Part shown: in pieces, positions 14,481-27,660 of the stretch
Layout of the letters: each line of letters begins with the position of its first letter
Numbering within the stretch: the first letter of the stretch is position 1
Source of the DNA: Phorcus lineatus
Lineage: Eukaryota; Mollusca; Gastropoda; Trochida; Trochidae
Direction: 5' to 3'
Assembly (NCBI GenBank): GCA_921293015.1
Contig: OV121096.1
Location: 14,945,000-15,008,999 of the forward strand
DNA length: 64,000 nt
Made by a program: the position numbers and the translations under genes
Notes under the pieces: model-generated
Database searches by the model: none
The model's input: only the letters and a program-made list of their open reading frames with translations
Told to the model about the DNA's origin: nothing

Positions 14481-15407
14481 TAAAAACATTTTTTAAATGG
14501 GGAAAAAAGCAATGTTTTTTTAAGTTGACAGTTCTTTTTTTGCTTGTTAAAGGTCAAATTCATCACAGAGATCCAGAAATACCTGAAGGTTGATTTAAGA
14601 CATTTTTGTAGCCAAAAATATTATGATTACATCATAAAAAGACTGAAATGATCAAGTCTTCTCATTCTCAGCTATTTTGTCAATTGGGATTTGAATGTGT
14701 ATTATGATCACAAACATAACTGAAAATGTTTCCTTTAAACTTTGTGAGTTTTTCAAAAATATGTTTACTTTATTTTATTTTTCATTGAACAGATTCATCT
14801 TTTATTCTTAACAACATTGCAAATGCCATATTATTCAACAAAATAATATTAAGGAATCGTAAATGTTAATACAGTCATAGAAAATCTTAATGTAATAAAA
14901 TATAATCCCTCAAAACATTGTGCCATTTAAGGGGGAATTAGCTTGACAATGTCAGTTGCTTTTCTTTCTTTTGTTTATTGTGAGCTATTCATTGTTACAT
15001 CGTTAATACTAAAGTTATAAGAATATTACACTTGGTTTACACAAATACCCTTATAGGACTCTCTTTAAGTAACCTCAACAAAAATTTAGATTTTGTTAGC
15101 ATGGTATCTCATGAACCACTGCAAATTTGGTATCAGATTCATTTGAGGTGCACCAAGACACTAGGAAATACCAATGTCCTATACATCATTATCAAGGTCA
15201 ATACAAAACTTTAACCAGGTTTTGCAATGTTTACATTGTATCTGTATATATGTTTTTCAAAATGTATTCAATAGTGTTAATAGCGCTCTTGATGTATTAA
15301 GGGTGCACCAATGTATTATTTATTTATGTTTTCTACAGCACGACATCACAGTGTCTCTCAGGGACATATTTCTAGTTCTAAATACCTTAAGGGTGTTGTC
15401 ATTGTCA
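14481..15407. other. AT-rich spacer
   Basis: No gene, RNA or mobile element was recognised between the degenerate tandem repeat and the minisatellite. Confidence 0.5.
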
Positions 15408-16012
15408 AACGAGTTGCACAGATACAAGAGTGTTATCATTGTCCAATGAGTTGCACAGATACAAGAGTGTTATCATTGTCCAGCAAATGCACAGATACAA
15501 GACTGTTATCATTGTTTCATTAGATGCACAGATACAAGGGGGTTATCATTGGTCAATTAGATGCACAAATTAAAAGGGGGTTATCATTGGTCAATTACAT
15601 GCACATATACTAGGGGGTTCTCATTGGTCAATTACATGCACAGACACAAGGATTTTATCTTTGTCCAATGACCTGCACAGACACAAGGATTTTATCTTTG
15701 TCCAATGACCTGCACAGATAGAAGGGTGTTATCATCGTCCAATGAGTTGCACAGATACAAGAGTGTTATCATTGTCCAATGAGTTGCACAGATACAAGAG
15801 TGTTATCATTGTCCAGCAAATGCACAGATACAAGACTGTTATCATTGTTTCATTAGATGCACAGATACAAGGGGGTTATCATTGGTCAATTAGATGCACA
15901 GATTAAAAGGGGGTTATCATTGGTCAATTACATGCACATATACTAGGGGGTTCTCATTGGTCAATTACATGCACAGACACAAGGATTTTATCTTTGTCCA
16001 ATGACCTGCACA
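15408..16012 (+). repeat. Minisatellite of about 37 bp with a 332 bp higher-order unit
   Basis: About sixteen tandem units built on TTGCACAGATACAAGAGTG plus TTATCATTGTCCAATGAG. Variant units (AGGGGGTTATCATTGG, AAGGATTTTATCTTTG) occur in the same order twice. The block beginning GAGTTGCACAGATACAAGAG at 15411 repeats at 15743, so a higher-order period of about 332 bp is superimposed. The array resumes at 20163, showing that the 4.15 kb element between was inserted into it. It is not CRISPR-like: unit and spacer are not distinguishable and the genome is eukaryotic. Confidence 0.9.
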
Positions 16013-16129
16013 CCCCTACAAAAAAAAATGGCTAGAAAATATGTTGCGGAAGCATTGCCAGAACAGGAATTTTACCATTGCCGGAATGTATCCGCAAGTA
16101 CTTCCAGACCATCTCGGAAACGTTTCGGA

Positions 16130-16680
16130 AGCATTGCCAGAAAGCCATAAAACCTTCAGGCCATCTTAGACTTTGTGGAGATGGTTCAGAACCATTGCCA
16201 GAAAGCCATAAAACCTCCTCAAACCCTCATTCATTTATTTGTGGACATGGTGCTGAACCATTGCCAGAAAGCCATAAAAACTTCTCAAGCCCTCATAAAC
16301 TTTATTTGTGGAGATGTTGCGGAAACAATGCCAGAAAGCAATAAAACCTTCCTCATCAATTTATTTGTGGACATGGTGCTGAACCATTGCCAGAAAGCCA
16401 TAAAACCTTTTTTAACCCTCATAATTTTATTTGTGGACATGGTGCGGAAGCATTGCCAGAAAGCCATAAAAACTTCTCAAGCCCTCATAAACTTTATTTG
16501 TGGAGATGGTGCGGGAACAATGCCAGAAAGCAATAAAACCTTCTCAAGCTCATCATAAATTTATTTGTGGACATGGTGCGGAAGCATTGCCAGTAAGCCA
16601 TAAAAACTTGTCAACCACTTGTAAACGATATATGTTGAGATGCTTCGGAAGCATTGCCAGAAAGCCATAAAAGCATACAA
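16130..16680 (+). repeat. Left subterminal tandem repeat of about 60 bp
   Basis: Eight or so units carrying CATTGCCAGAAAGCCATAAA followed by CCTTCTCAAxCCCTCATAA and TTTATTTGTGGACATGGTGC. The units are far better conserved than the interior, as expected for transposase-binding repeats. Confidence 0.85.
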
Positions 16681-16689
16681 ACAACCATT

Positions 16690-19600
16690 ACAACAACACA
16701 CAGCCACCTCACATCCATTTCCTTAAAAAATGTACAACCATAATGAAGTTACATCTACTCTCATGTATACTTTTTGTCTTTTAATTTTCAAACACTAAAA
16801 ATACAACAAAACATGTGTCTGTATTAGAATATTTTTAATAAACATTCTAATATTAACAGCTCTCTAATACAAACTACTACATGAAATACACATCAAGTCA
16901 TAACAATATTTTAAGTACAAACCAGTGTTCTAAAACCATCCAATCTGTTAATGCACAATGTTGATAAGATGAATCAGGCAGACAAATCGGGTGTAGTGGT
17001 TTTTTTTGTAGACATGGCAGGTTTGCAGACATAAACTTTTTTGGGTCCGTAAGCATTGTAGAATGTGCCAAAGAAGTATTATTTACAGGCATTAAATATA
17101 TGACTGATGATTTATCCTTTTTATATTTAGTCTTAGCAAAATTATTCAGCATTGACAAGCACATTATCAGTGATACAATCACTTAAATAAATAAAGGTCA
17201 ATGAGATATTATCTTGAAATAATATAGAATCATACATTTGATAATGCAAAATTATCTCTTTTAATCTGTATATGAACCCACCTTCAATCTGTTTATGAAT
17301 TAACATTGTCTACAAATCCATCCACCATCATTTTTTCACAACATGTTATCATATTGTATGAAAAATATTTTGTAATGTTCGATCTTTACTTCAAGACTAA
17401 TTCACTGCACATGCTGCATAAGAATACATGGAGATGAAGAATTCTTCCTTGTTCCACCTCTCCTTTTCTTGTTCAAATCTTCTTTCTAAAACATCAAGTA
17501 AATCAGTTGTGAAAGCAAGTTTAGAGAAATAAAGGGGTCATATATTTATCATATACAATCATCTTAAGGAAAACCATAATTGAAATTATAAAAATATAAA
17601 GTAATTGTTTTATAATTATTCCAAGGGTTGGTTAAGAATTTATTAGTTACAGAAAATCCAAAATTTAGTGTTCACCAATAACTTTATGCTATATTAAATC
17701 ATTATTCAAGTTCAATAGCAGGAATAAATATAAAGTGCTTTAACATTTTGTATTATAATCCCGTATTCCAAATATTTACATACATTTAAGTTCAGCAATA
17801 CTAACATTTATGAGTGTAAGTTTTATAAAAATAAATTTCATATTCCAATAAGTATACACACAAATTATGTTATGCTAATTATATATTCTGAAATGAACAC
17901 ATGTGATCAAACTTAAAACTGGGAACAACTTAATGGTTTTACAATTATTGATTGCAAATTTCAATTATCAATTTCAGGTTAAATGGCAAATAGTATCAAG
18001 TTCTCCCACACCATTTATTGGACAATCAGCCTGTCTGGGTTTTCACAAAAAGAAATTACAATTAATCAAGACTATCTATTTGTAAATTGGAGTGCACCCT
18101 CTGATGCGATTCCTAATCTAACCAGTTTAGAAATATACTGCATGTTTATTGAAGAATTAGGTCAGCAAACTTACAGTGCCAGCTGTTTCCTGTTATATAA
18201 TGACTTGCCCACTTTCCTCCTCTCCCAGCAGTCATGGTTCAGAGCACACCTATGTAAATAATGCCATCTTTGCTTAATATTGTCAAAGAAATGGAACTAC
18301 ATATAACTTTCATCAAATCAGTGAAAACAACTTAACTTGTCAACAGTGGCAATCAGTAACTTTATTACATATTCTACTGAAGGGAATGGACTTGAAATTT
18401 TTTTTCATTTTGACTGTCTGAAGCCAACATTTCAATGATTTTTTTAATCAGCTCTTTCATGAAATAAGGAAGAGCAATAAGGTTAAGATATTTTACTGTG
18501 TATGTAGCATTAATGGTCTACTTACTTTGGTTTTTGCAACTGTAGATATGCCTTCTATTTCTGTTGGCAACTGTGATTTTAATAATCAAGAATCAGTTGT
18601 TTTTGCTAATGGCGGCCATTGCTCCTCGTTAGTGACAGGTCAGGCAGGAAGTTGGGTCTTGCAGTCAGTCAAAGGGGGTAAAGACAGCAGAGATTCTGAT
18701 TGGATAATAATGTCCAGCCTCATCAGGTGTGAGGCAGAAGGTATTGAATAGTGTAAAGAACCTTAAACTGTGATCTTTTCCAAAAAGAAGAGTCAAGTCA
18801 TTGAATGGCATTTAGAAGTGGTGTCTTAAAAAACAAACAAGCTATTTCTTGGCAACAGCTTCTTAAGAAAAGAGTAATGGATATAAATTTGAGTCAAGGA
18901 CTTTGATCAAAATGTATATTCTTAGCTTGAAATAAATAAAATATATGGATGAATTTATAAGTTTACATTAAATTCAGAAAATGTATAATCATATAAGCTT
19001 TGATATTTTTTTAACAACATTGAACTTTTCAAGTTTATTTGCAACTTATCTGATTTGTGATAAGAATTAAAACAAGAATTTAATTTTAAAATTTTACTTT
19101 TCAGCTCAATATTGCCATGTTTCCTATATTTGCTATTAATTTCAATATAATTACATGACTTGAATGTGAAATTTACCAAGGATAATCTTTGATCACAACC
19201 TAATATAACAATTTAACCTTTTTGTACATGATGTTAGTTACTAAGCAACTAAACATCTAAATAGACTGTTTATCAAAAGTATCACCTCACTTACAAATGT
19301 ACATAAACATAAGCCTTGAGAACATAAACTTTGATTAAGGTTTGATAAGATATCAATAAGACTCTTTGAATTACAACATGAATTAAACATTTTGAATTAC
19401 ATCTATTAAACAAATTACTATACAAACATTTTAACAACTTAATGATCCATGAAGTGATTAACCTGTTAAGGTAGCAATTAACAAAACTGTTTACAGCCAT
19501 GGACAATGGGTGGATTTTCTCTCCTCTATTCATTGGTCCCCTTCTTAATTGAAAGCTCAACCCATCATAATCTATATAGCCAATCATGTTTTATTTGGAC

Positions 19601-19767
19601 TATATGCAAGTTGCGAGTTACTGTGTTCATTTCCTCTTCTGTTATTTATTCATAAAATCCAAATCAAATATATGCATGGAATGACTATTCATATCTAACA
19701 CTACAAATTAGACGAACTAATTAGCATGTTAAAATGCAAAATAAGATAAAAAAAATCATGTCCACCG
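16690..19767. other. Interior of the 4.15 kb TIR element
   Basis: AT-rich sequence without a recognisable transposase. Short open frames at 17983-18261 and 18527-18751 match no family I know. The latter overlaps a locally GC-richer patch with CCAAT-like words (18600-18720, 19500-19590) that could be captured host promoter sequence, but this is speculation. Confidence 0.4.
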
Positions 19768-19769
19768 TG

Positions 19770-20020
19770 TAAATTATCTTCTGGCAATGTTGCGGAAGGG
19801 TCTCCACAAGAAGTACTAGGTAGCAAATACATTGCTGCAAATCCTTTTAAATATTTTATTGCCTTGCAGCCAAACGATACCCTTCCAAAGCATCTCCACA
19901 GGGTCAATTATCTTCTGGCAATGTTGCGGAAGGGTCTCCACAAGAAAGACTGGGTAGCTAATACATTGCAGCAACACCTTTTTAAATATTTTATTGCTTT
20001 ACAGCCTGAAGATACCCTTT
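19770..20020 (+). repeat. Right subterminal repeat, two units of about 138 bp
   Basis: Two copies (about 19768 and 19906) of a segment beginning AATTATCTTCTGGCAATGTT, then GCGGAAGGGTCTCCACAAG and TTTTAAATATTTTATTGC. GGCAATG here is the complement of the left repeat core CATTGCC, so the subterminal signals are in inverted orientation at the two ends. Confidence 0.8.
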
Positions 20021-20162
20021 CCGCACCATTGCCAGAAACCCTTCCGCTAGCGGCAATGGTAAAATTTTGCTCAAAACTCTTGAAAAGATGGTGCGGAGAT
20101 GATTCGGCAATGTTTCGGCAATGTTTCGGCAACATCTTTTTAGGAAATTTTTTTTATAGGGG

Positions 20163-23100
20163 CAGATACAAGAGTGTTATCATTGTCCAATGCTTTTCTT
20201 CTGCAATCCTGTGAGAGACATGTTCCGTTTTTTTCCCTGCTATGATGATGTTGTACGATTTATGTCAATTATGAGTTGAGAGTGATTGATAGTTTATGTA
20301 CATATCATGTACATATGTCATAATGTAAATAAGGAATGGCACATCTGTGCTTGTAAACTTTTTGATATTAAGATTACATTGTACTCTAAACATATATGTA
20401 ATAACCTGTATGTGATGTGTGTGTGTGTGTATATATGATAATGATTGTCCTGTATTTTCTCATGTAAGATACAAATAATGCTTGCATTGTGTAAATCTAT
20501 TCAATCTGTTGACTTTTAAGAGACACTTCCAATGTAATTGAAGTTCTTAATATTTATGTAAATGTTGATATTTATTATATTATTTGACAGCATCATGGAA
20601 TAATGAACTATTATAGTCTCTCTAGTTATCCCCTTCCAATTCATGGAAGGGGGAAAATAGATTTGTGCTCTGTCCGTCCATCCATCAGGCTATCAGTCTA
20701 AGTTAAAGGGGGGAGGCTCCCCAGCATCTTCCCACGGCAAGGTGAAAATGTATCGAGATTTACTCTATCCATTTTCTACCTTGCCCTCGTCGGTAACAAA
20801 ACCTGTGAAACGAGGCAGCGACACCTGACGTGATCACGAGTTACTGCCCTTATTAGCTGCTAACCTGCATCCATTGAAATCGCCGTTTACATTCGAAACC
20901 TACGCCCAGCTTTGAGACCTTATGATGAAGAAAATCCAAGGGAAAATTTCATATTATACTTTAGTCAGCTATATTATTTGTAGGTATTCACTGACAACAC
21001 CTAGAATTAAATTTTAACAATTAAATCACATCAGGCCGTGTTTCTCAAGTAATTAATGCTTTTTTCTCCTTCTATAAATGATCCTGATTCAAGGCATATG
21101 TTTTACGTCATAAGCAGTAGACTCTTTACGAGAGAAAACTTTTAGTGCACTGATAAAATTCCTTCAAAGACTGAGAGCTTTTCACAATGGATTTTCGTTG
21201 AAATGAAAAGAATTCCCCGTTTGCACGTGCAGCAGTCAATATATTTTACTGAATTATGCATTTACTGTCGTGTTGATATTTTCGAACCTAGTTGACATCA
21301 AGTTTTCACATATTCCATCTTTCGGTGTTCAGAATTATGCGTAAATAACATCGTTTTTCTCAATCATAACACAAAACAATGGCGCCATTACACAAGCTTT
21401 GACAACGAATGTTTCGCGATGATTTTGTTTGAAAACCGATACATTTCTATGAGAAACATTAAAAATTGAAATAATGACTATACAAATCTTTAAAATTCCA
21501 TTCGTACAATAATTTCGTATTTACGTTACTTTTAAACTCTATATAATAAATATCGATCGACTACAAACTTGATAGATCTACCCTGTATCCATCTAAATAT
21601 AAGTCTGAAATTACAATTGAAATTAATATCTTAAATAGTCTTCTCTTCAAACGCGACAGGTCGCTACCGCTTTCTTTAATTTGCCGTTGACATTTGAAGT
21701 TCATTTTGAAAGCCGCCTTCTGATTGGCCTATCAAAAGAGCCTGCAGTAGGCTAAAATCCTAGCACAGAAAATGTGGGCCGTGATGTCAAGGGTGAAGCA
21801 GGAAGAGTTCGAAATCTTTTCGTTTCGGCCTTAGAACCTTAGAAAATCTCCTCCAGAATTAATTTGACGAGAAGGCTGAAGTTTTAAGAACAACATTTTG
21901 CCGTCAAGAAGACACAGATTTGTAACCTTGGTGTTGACCCTTTTCAAATATGGGTGTGGCAGAGTATACACCCTCACATCTCCCTTCTTTGGTCAATTTT
22001 TAAGAAATGTTCATAATCAGGAGCCTCAAATTTTAAAATTATCATCTTTGTAGGATGCTTACTAAGATGTGCAAATTTAATTGTCTCCAGAAGTATGTTG
22101 GTGGCAGGGGTGCATATTTATGGTGATTTACCAAAATTAAAACTTGTTGGCGTAGGAATCTAAATTTTTTAGAATAATATCTTTGTTCCATGAAGATTTA
22201 AGTTTGTAGATGTTGTCTTGACCTCCCTCAAATATCGCTGAATCTGTTTTCTAGTTTGCGTGATGTTGTTTCATTGACTTTCCTCTAATTTAGTGTCAAT
22301 ACATCTTGTCTAATGCACTGACACTAGACAATTTTGGTGATGTAACCATTGCTCTATTTTTTCTCTGTTCAAGGTATCTTGAAACGGAACATCATTACAT
22401 TGATTGAAGTTTTAAAAATTGGTAGTATATGCATTAATTGTTTTGGAGTTATTGCACTTTTTCATGACAAGGTTTTTTAGGAAAAGGTTTGAGTTTTACT
22501 GAGAACCAATCTGGCGGGGAATGTTAATGACTGTCTTCTTATTCCATCTTGTCACTGTTTATTGTTTGTAACTTCAAGATTATCTTCACTCTCTGTGAGA
22601 AATAAACTTTACATTATTTCGTTTCAATGTTTTCATATAGATGTCAACAATTAAACAATTGTTATGAATGTCAGTGTCTTCTTTATTTGTCAGACTGCTT
22701 TACATGAAGATGATATAAATGTAACAACTACACCCACCTAGGAATATAAAGATTTGGTTTCTTATCTAAGAATTGGTTAGTGAGTAAAAGAGGTAAAGTT
22801 TAAATCCTAGCAGCATCAGTGCCAAACAGCAAACCAAATGGGTTTTTTTTTCAGAAATGACTTTACTGTATAGGCAGTGTTTGAAATAGCTGCTTGACCA
22901 CAAGCCAATTGCTGGTTAATTTCAGATAGAAAACAGTGCGAAAAGCATGTCTTGCTTGTGTGATTATAGGTATTTTAAGTGTGTATACATTGCAGGGCTT
23001 GTCAAATTTTAAGGAGGGTTGGTTGATTTTTCAAACCACAAACTGTTTGTTAGAAAGGATTGGAAACAATTTCGTACAGTGTGTATAGAAGACAGGATCA

Positions 23101-23437
23101 CTGTTCAAAGTTGATATTAGAGAAGGATGAAACCATCAACTTATAACTTAAGACTTACTTACAGCCATAGAGACATGTTGGTAACACCATTCTCAGCCAG
23201 ATTTTAACACATGTACATGGATGGAATTGACAAACATTAAGTCCTACGGATCTAAGGGTATTGACATTTTGTCTTGCTTTCTGACAGTACCTTTTGATTC
23301 GCGTTTTTGTTGATAAGTTAGAAGTTAGGACACCTCCATATGTAGTTGATTCAGACTGAGGGATTATCGTATCACCAAGGCAGTATTGAAATTTGGAATT
23401 GGATTTTCTTTTAAAAATAACTATTGGTTAAGCGCCA
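20163..23437. other. Non-coding stretch with a hairpin terminus and dispersed repeats
   Basis: The minisatellite resumes for one partial unit (20163-20200). A perfect 9 bp hairpin (CCCCTTCCA 20630-20638, TGGAAGGGG 20644-20652) is followed by a GTCCGTCCATCCATC tract, reminiscent of the terminus of Helitron-associated repeats. 22001-22180 is another copy of the TTGCTAGGAATCT repeat family. A CpG-containing patch at 20740-21780 shows no coding frame. Confidence 0.45.
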
Positions 23438-24340
23438 TTAACAGAAATGTGAGGAAACGATGTCAAGTGATGATTGTAAACCATTAGTTAATGCGCTAAC
23501 AAGAGTGGTATCGTCAGCAAGCAAGACTGCAGGAACATGCATGCCATATACACATATACCACAATTGGCTTCTCTAAGGGAAGTATTATGGTCGTAGATA
23601 AATACGAGAAAGAACCAAGATGAGATAACTCTTCCTTGACCTACACCTTGCTTGACATAATAGTTGTCTGATCTCTCACCCTTGTACAGAACACAACATT
23701 CACTATTAGTGTAGCAATGGTATAGCAAGTCCAATGTTTTTCCTCTTATACCAAGTTTATGTAATTTATAAAATAACTCACCATGCCAAATTCTGTCAAA
23801 AGCTTTTTCATTGTCAAGAAAAGAAGGAAAACACAGTTGCATCTCAATGCATGTAATATTGAATACTTTCCATTAATGTAAAAACGGACATGGTTGCCCC
23901 ATGTTCTCGCTGAAATCCGAATTGTAACTTATCAGGAACATCTGGTTCAGTTTTAAGTACCTAGTTTTCAATTCTTTTAAGTAGGAGTTTTTCAAAGAGC
24001 TTGCCAAGACAAGAGTTGAAAGTGATACCTTGATAGTTTCTTGGTTTATCTTTTTTGCCTTATATATAGGTATAACCATAGCTAGTCTATATTCCTTGGG
24101 GACATATTTAGAGAAAACAATAAGATTGAATAATCTATATAGATAAGTAATGATAAACTTGCCGGCAAATATGACATATTCATTGGTTATTCTATCGTGT
24201 CCCGTTGATTCATTCCTACTAATAATTTTGATAGCATCTTTAACTTCAGTGGGTGAAAATTCTTTTTCTAGCTCTTCAACATAGATGTGATTTGAGTTTT
24301 TAATATCTTTTACTCGTTTGGATATGTGATCTTTAAAGTC
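23438..24340 (-). pseudogene. LINE reverse transcriptase relic
   Basis: On the minus strand one reads, from high to low coordinates, a reverse transcriptase of the non-LTR type. GHDRITNEYVIFAGKFI (about 24215-24165) leads to MVIPIYKAKKINQ (domain 2), then DNEKAFDRIWHGEL with the motif-A aspartate, VKQGVGQGRVISS (motif B) and LLADDTTLVS (motif C, with ADD where YADD is usual). A two-base deletion near 24030, a TAG near 23965 and a TGA near 23847 break the frame. The endonuclease and C-terminus are not seen. It resembles Jockey/CR1-superfamily RTs; the exact clade is uncertain. Confidence 0.8.
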
Positions 24341-25068
24341 TCCCTGTCAAAACAAACCAGGCAAAACGTTAGCATTAGTTGCTTTCACTCGTTGTTCACG
24401 AACATTTTTGTAAATTGAGTTAACGACCATTTCAGCTGAAAGTTAAAATTGCTTAAGCATTTAATTTTTACTTTGCCTCTTTGATTTTTATAAGAGGCGC
24501 CGAAAGGTGCGTTATTCAGTTTTATTATTCTGACGTAAAGGGGATGTTTTGACTTGAGGTTTATCATTGTCAACCCATTTACGTCGCGCAACGCGCATAC
24601 GGTAGTGAGCATCAAGTACACCGTCCGATTTCAAGAAGTTTCAAGTAGGGCTTATAATTACTATGAGGTATGGAGTTCCCACCCAAATGTAATAAGCAGT
24701 GGTTATAATATCATTATACGTATCAAGAAAGTCTCCCTGGTTTTTGTAACCATGGGGAAAACTATGATATTGTATATTTTGTTCAATTGAATATTGATAG
24801 CAGCCAATATTGGTTTCATTGGCTCTGTCCCATTTAGGTACACCATAATAGTATCCACTACTATACTGTGGATTTTATTTCTGTGTGTCTCATGACACTG
24901 GAAGTCCAACGAGATCAAACATGGTAATTGGTCTTAAAATTGTAAGGACAGGTATCAATTATTTGGACATCGTTGACATGACAGCTTATGCATGAAGAAA
25001 CTAGTATAAAGTCAATCATGCTTTGAAAACAGTTGTCATTAACCTGGTAAGTTAAAATATGAGATGCT
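24341..25068. other. Spacer without recognised genes
   Basis: The first part may be the upstream continuation of the LINE relic on the minus strand, but no further conserved block was recognised. The rest is AT-rich. Confidence 0.4.
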
Positions 25069-27660
25069 TAATAATAATAATAATAAATATAGTCGCAAGC
25101 GACGACAAAAGGATTCAGCGCATAAAAAGCACATTCAGTACAAAGAAAGTAATGTTAGCTAGCTTCACTGAAAATTTCATGAAGATTTGTGCATGCATTA
25201 AGCTTCAGCGGCATGTTTTATCTGAAAATTGCGATTATTGCAAAGAAGTTGATAATGTGCAAAAAGTATGCTACTTAGGAATTCGCCCTGATTTGCTTTT
25301 TTGCTCGTGATGTAATTGCCTATAGTTTAAGGCAGATTAGAAGTCTGTAAGTGCATTTTGAAAAAAATTCCCATGTTAATTTTTCGAACTTTGGATCGTA
25401 CTGTGCCTTTAACACTTAAGCCGATTAAGCCGAAAAGCTTATTGTGGCTTTGTCTCATACAGTTCTATCAGGCTGGCAAGTTTGGCTTTAATAGCTTCAG
25501 CGGTTTTGGCTGAATCGTGTTCACAAGAATTGTGGAATAATGAAAACCTATTTCTGGAACAAATAATTTCATAATGCGAACAAACTATGATACTTATGAA
25601 TTCGTCATGATTTACTTTTTTGATTGTATCGTTATTACGCTTCCTTCAAAACAAGTTTCAAGCCTGTAAGTGCAATTTGAACAAATATCCCATGTTAATT
25701 TTTTTAAAACATATTTTTGCTGTTTTTGATCGTTTATTGTGAACGAAATTGACTGTTCGCGATCAATGTTTTAACAGTTTCTACAAGTCCACATACTAGT
25801 CTTACATTCCTGAAAAAATATTGCAATTGTGAGTGTAACTTTTTGAGTTATCGCCCCTTGAACATGCTTGTATGAGCTAAGTCGCCCGACTTTGCAGGGT
25901 TGCAGAGAAAAAAGTTTTAATGTTAGGACCTTGAAAATTAAAGATTTAAAATTACAATGCTTCAGCTACATTGAGTATGAATTTCAGCTCTTAGATGCAA
26001 GTATCTTCAGAGAAGAAGATTCTCAAAGATGCATGGGGTCCGTAAATTTCAAAACATCCAAATAAAGCAATATGGCGGCCAAACTGCTGATGCTACGAAT
26101 TTGCCATGATTGACTTTTTTGCTTACAATGTTACTGTGCATCGTTTAAAAAAAGTTGCAAGTCTCTAAGTGCATTTTGAAAAAATTTCCCATGTTAATTT
26201 TTTGAACTTTGAGTGGTACTGTGCCTTTAACGCTTAAGCCGATTAAGCCCAAAAGCTTATTGTGGCTTTGTCTCATGAAGCTCTACCAGACTGGCAAGTT
26301 TGGCTGTAATCGCTTCAGCGGTTTGGGCTGAATCGTGCGCACAAAATCGGTGGAAGAAAAATAATAATAATAAATATAGTCGCAAGCGACGACAAAAGGA
26401 TTCAGCGCATAAAAAGCACAATCAGTACAAAGATAGTGATGTTAGCTACCTTCTCTGAAAATTTCATGAAGATTGGTGCATGCATTAAGCTTCAGCGGCA
26501 TGTTTTATCTGAAAATTGCGATTATTGCAAAGAAGTTGATAATGTTGAAAAAGTATGCTACTTAGGAATTCGCTGTGATTTGCTTTTTTGCTCGTGATGT
26601 AATTGCCTATCGTTTAAAACAACTTACAGGTCTCCAAGTGCATTTTGAAAAAAAATCCCATGTTAATTTTTCGAAATTTGGATCGTACTGTGCATTTAAC
26701 GCTTAAGCCGATTAAGCCCAAAAGCTTATTGTGGCTTCGTCTCATGCAGTTCTATCAGACTGGTAACTTTGGCTGTAATAGCTTGAGCGGTTTTGGCTGA
26801 ATCGTGTTAACAAGAATCGTCGAATCATGACAAGCAATTTCTGGAACAAATAAGTTTATATTGTGCAAAAACTATAATAGTTATGAAATCGTCATGATTG
26901 ACTTTTTTGTTCATACTGTTATTACGCTTCATTCAAAACAAGTTTCAGGTCTCTAAGTGCATTTTGAAAAAATTGCCCATGTTATTTTTTTTTAACCATA
27001 TTTTTGCTGTTTTTGATCGTTTATTGTGAACGAAATTGACTGTTCGCGATCAATGTTTTACTAGTTTCTGTAAGTGAAGATACTGGTCTTACATTCCTGA
27101 AAAAATATTGCAATTGTGAGTCTAACTTTTAGAGTTATCTTTCTTTGAACATGCTTATATGAGCTATGTCGCCCGAATTTGCAGGGTTGCTGAGAAAAAA
27201 GTTTTAATGTTAGAACCTTGAAAAATATAAATTCAAAATTACAATGCTTCAGCTACATTGAGTATGAATTTCAGCTCTTAGATGCAACTATCTTCAGAGA
27301 AGAAGATTCTCAAAGATGCATGGGGTCCGTAAATTTCAAAAAGTTAATTAAAGCAATATGGCGGCCAAACTGCTGATGCTACGAATTTGCCATGATTGAC
27401 TTTTTTGCTTACAATGTTACTGTGCATCGTTTAAAAAAAGTTGCAAGTCTCTAAGTGCATTTTGAAAATTTTTCCCATGTTAATTTTTCGAACTTTGGAT
27501 GGTACTGTGCCTTTAATGCTTAAGCCGATTAAGCCCAAAAGCTTATTGCAGGATCTCCTCATGGAGCTCTATCAGGCTGGTAAGTTTGGCTGTAATAGCT
27601 TTAGCGGTTTGGGCTGAATCGTGTTAACAAGAATCGTGGAATAAAAAAAAAAAAAATAAT
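25069..27660 (+). repeat. Two tandem copies of a 1.29 kb repeat
   Basis: Two direct copies (25089 and 26376 onward, period about 1287 bp), each opening with an AAT microsatellite, then ATAGTCGCAAGCGACGACAA and GGATTCAGC, and closing with GGCTGAATCGTG plus a short AAT or A tract. Each copy has three internal sub-repeats sharing AAGTGCATTTTGAAAAAA and CCCATGTTAATTTTT (about 25350, 25660 and 26185 in the first). The start word GGATTCAGC and end word GCTGAATC are inverted, so each copy looks like an independent mobile unit. No coding. Confidence 0.85.

Larger units (their letters stand above)
16013..20162. mobile_element. 4.15 kb TIR element inserted in the minisatellite
   Basis: The two halves of the minisatellite are separated by 4150 bp whose ends are inverted: CCCCTACAAAAAAAA at 16013 and the reverse complement of the right end CCCCTATAAAAAAAA, followed by ATGTTGCxGAAxCATTGCC on both sides. 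Comparison with intact units gives a probable 2 bp (CA) target duplication. Both subterminal regions carry tandem repeats rich in CATTGCC (left) or its complement GGCAATG (right). No transposase was found, so it is non-autonomous. The superfamily is unknown; the 2 bp duplication and CCCCTA ends do not match a type I can name with confidence. Confidence 0.8.

Noticed and set aside
15408..16012. CRISPR-like array appearance of the minisatellite
   Set aside because: Repeat and spacer are not distinguishable, units vary gradually, there are no cas genes and the genome is eukaryotic.
16898..17182. 94-residue minus-strand open frame in the 4.15 kb TIR element
   Set aside because: No transposase motif and no family resemblance; AT-rich chance frame.
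19864..20214. 116-residue open frame at the right end of the 4.15 kb element
   Set aside because: It crosses the subterminal repeats, the TIR and the minisatellite junction, so it cannot be a functional gene.
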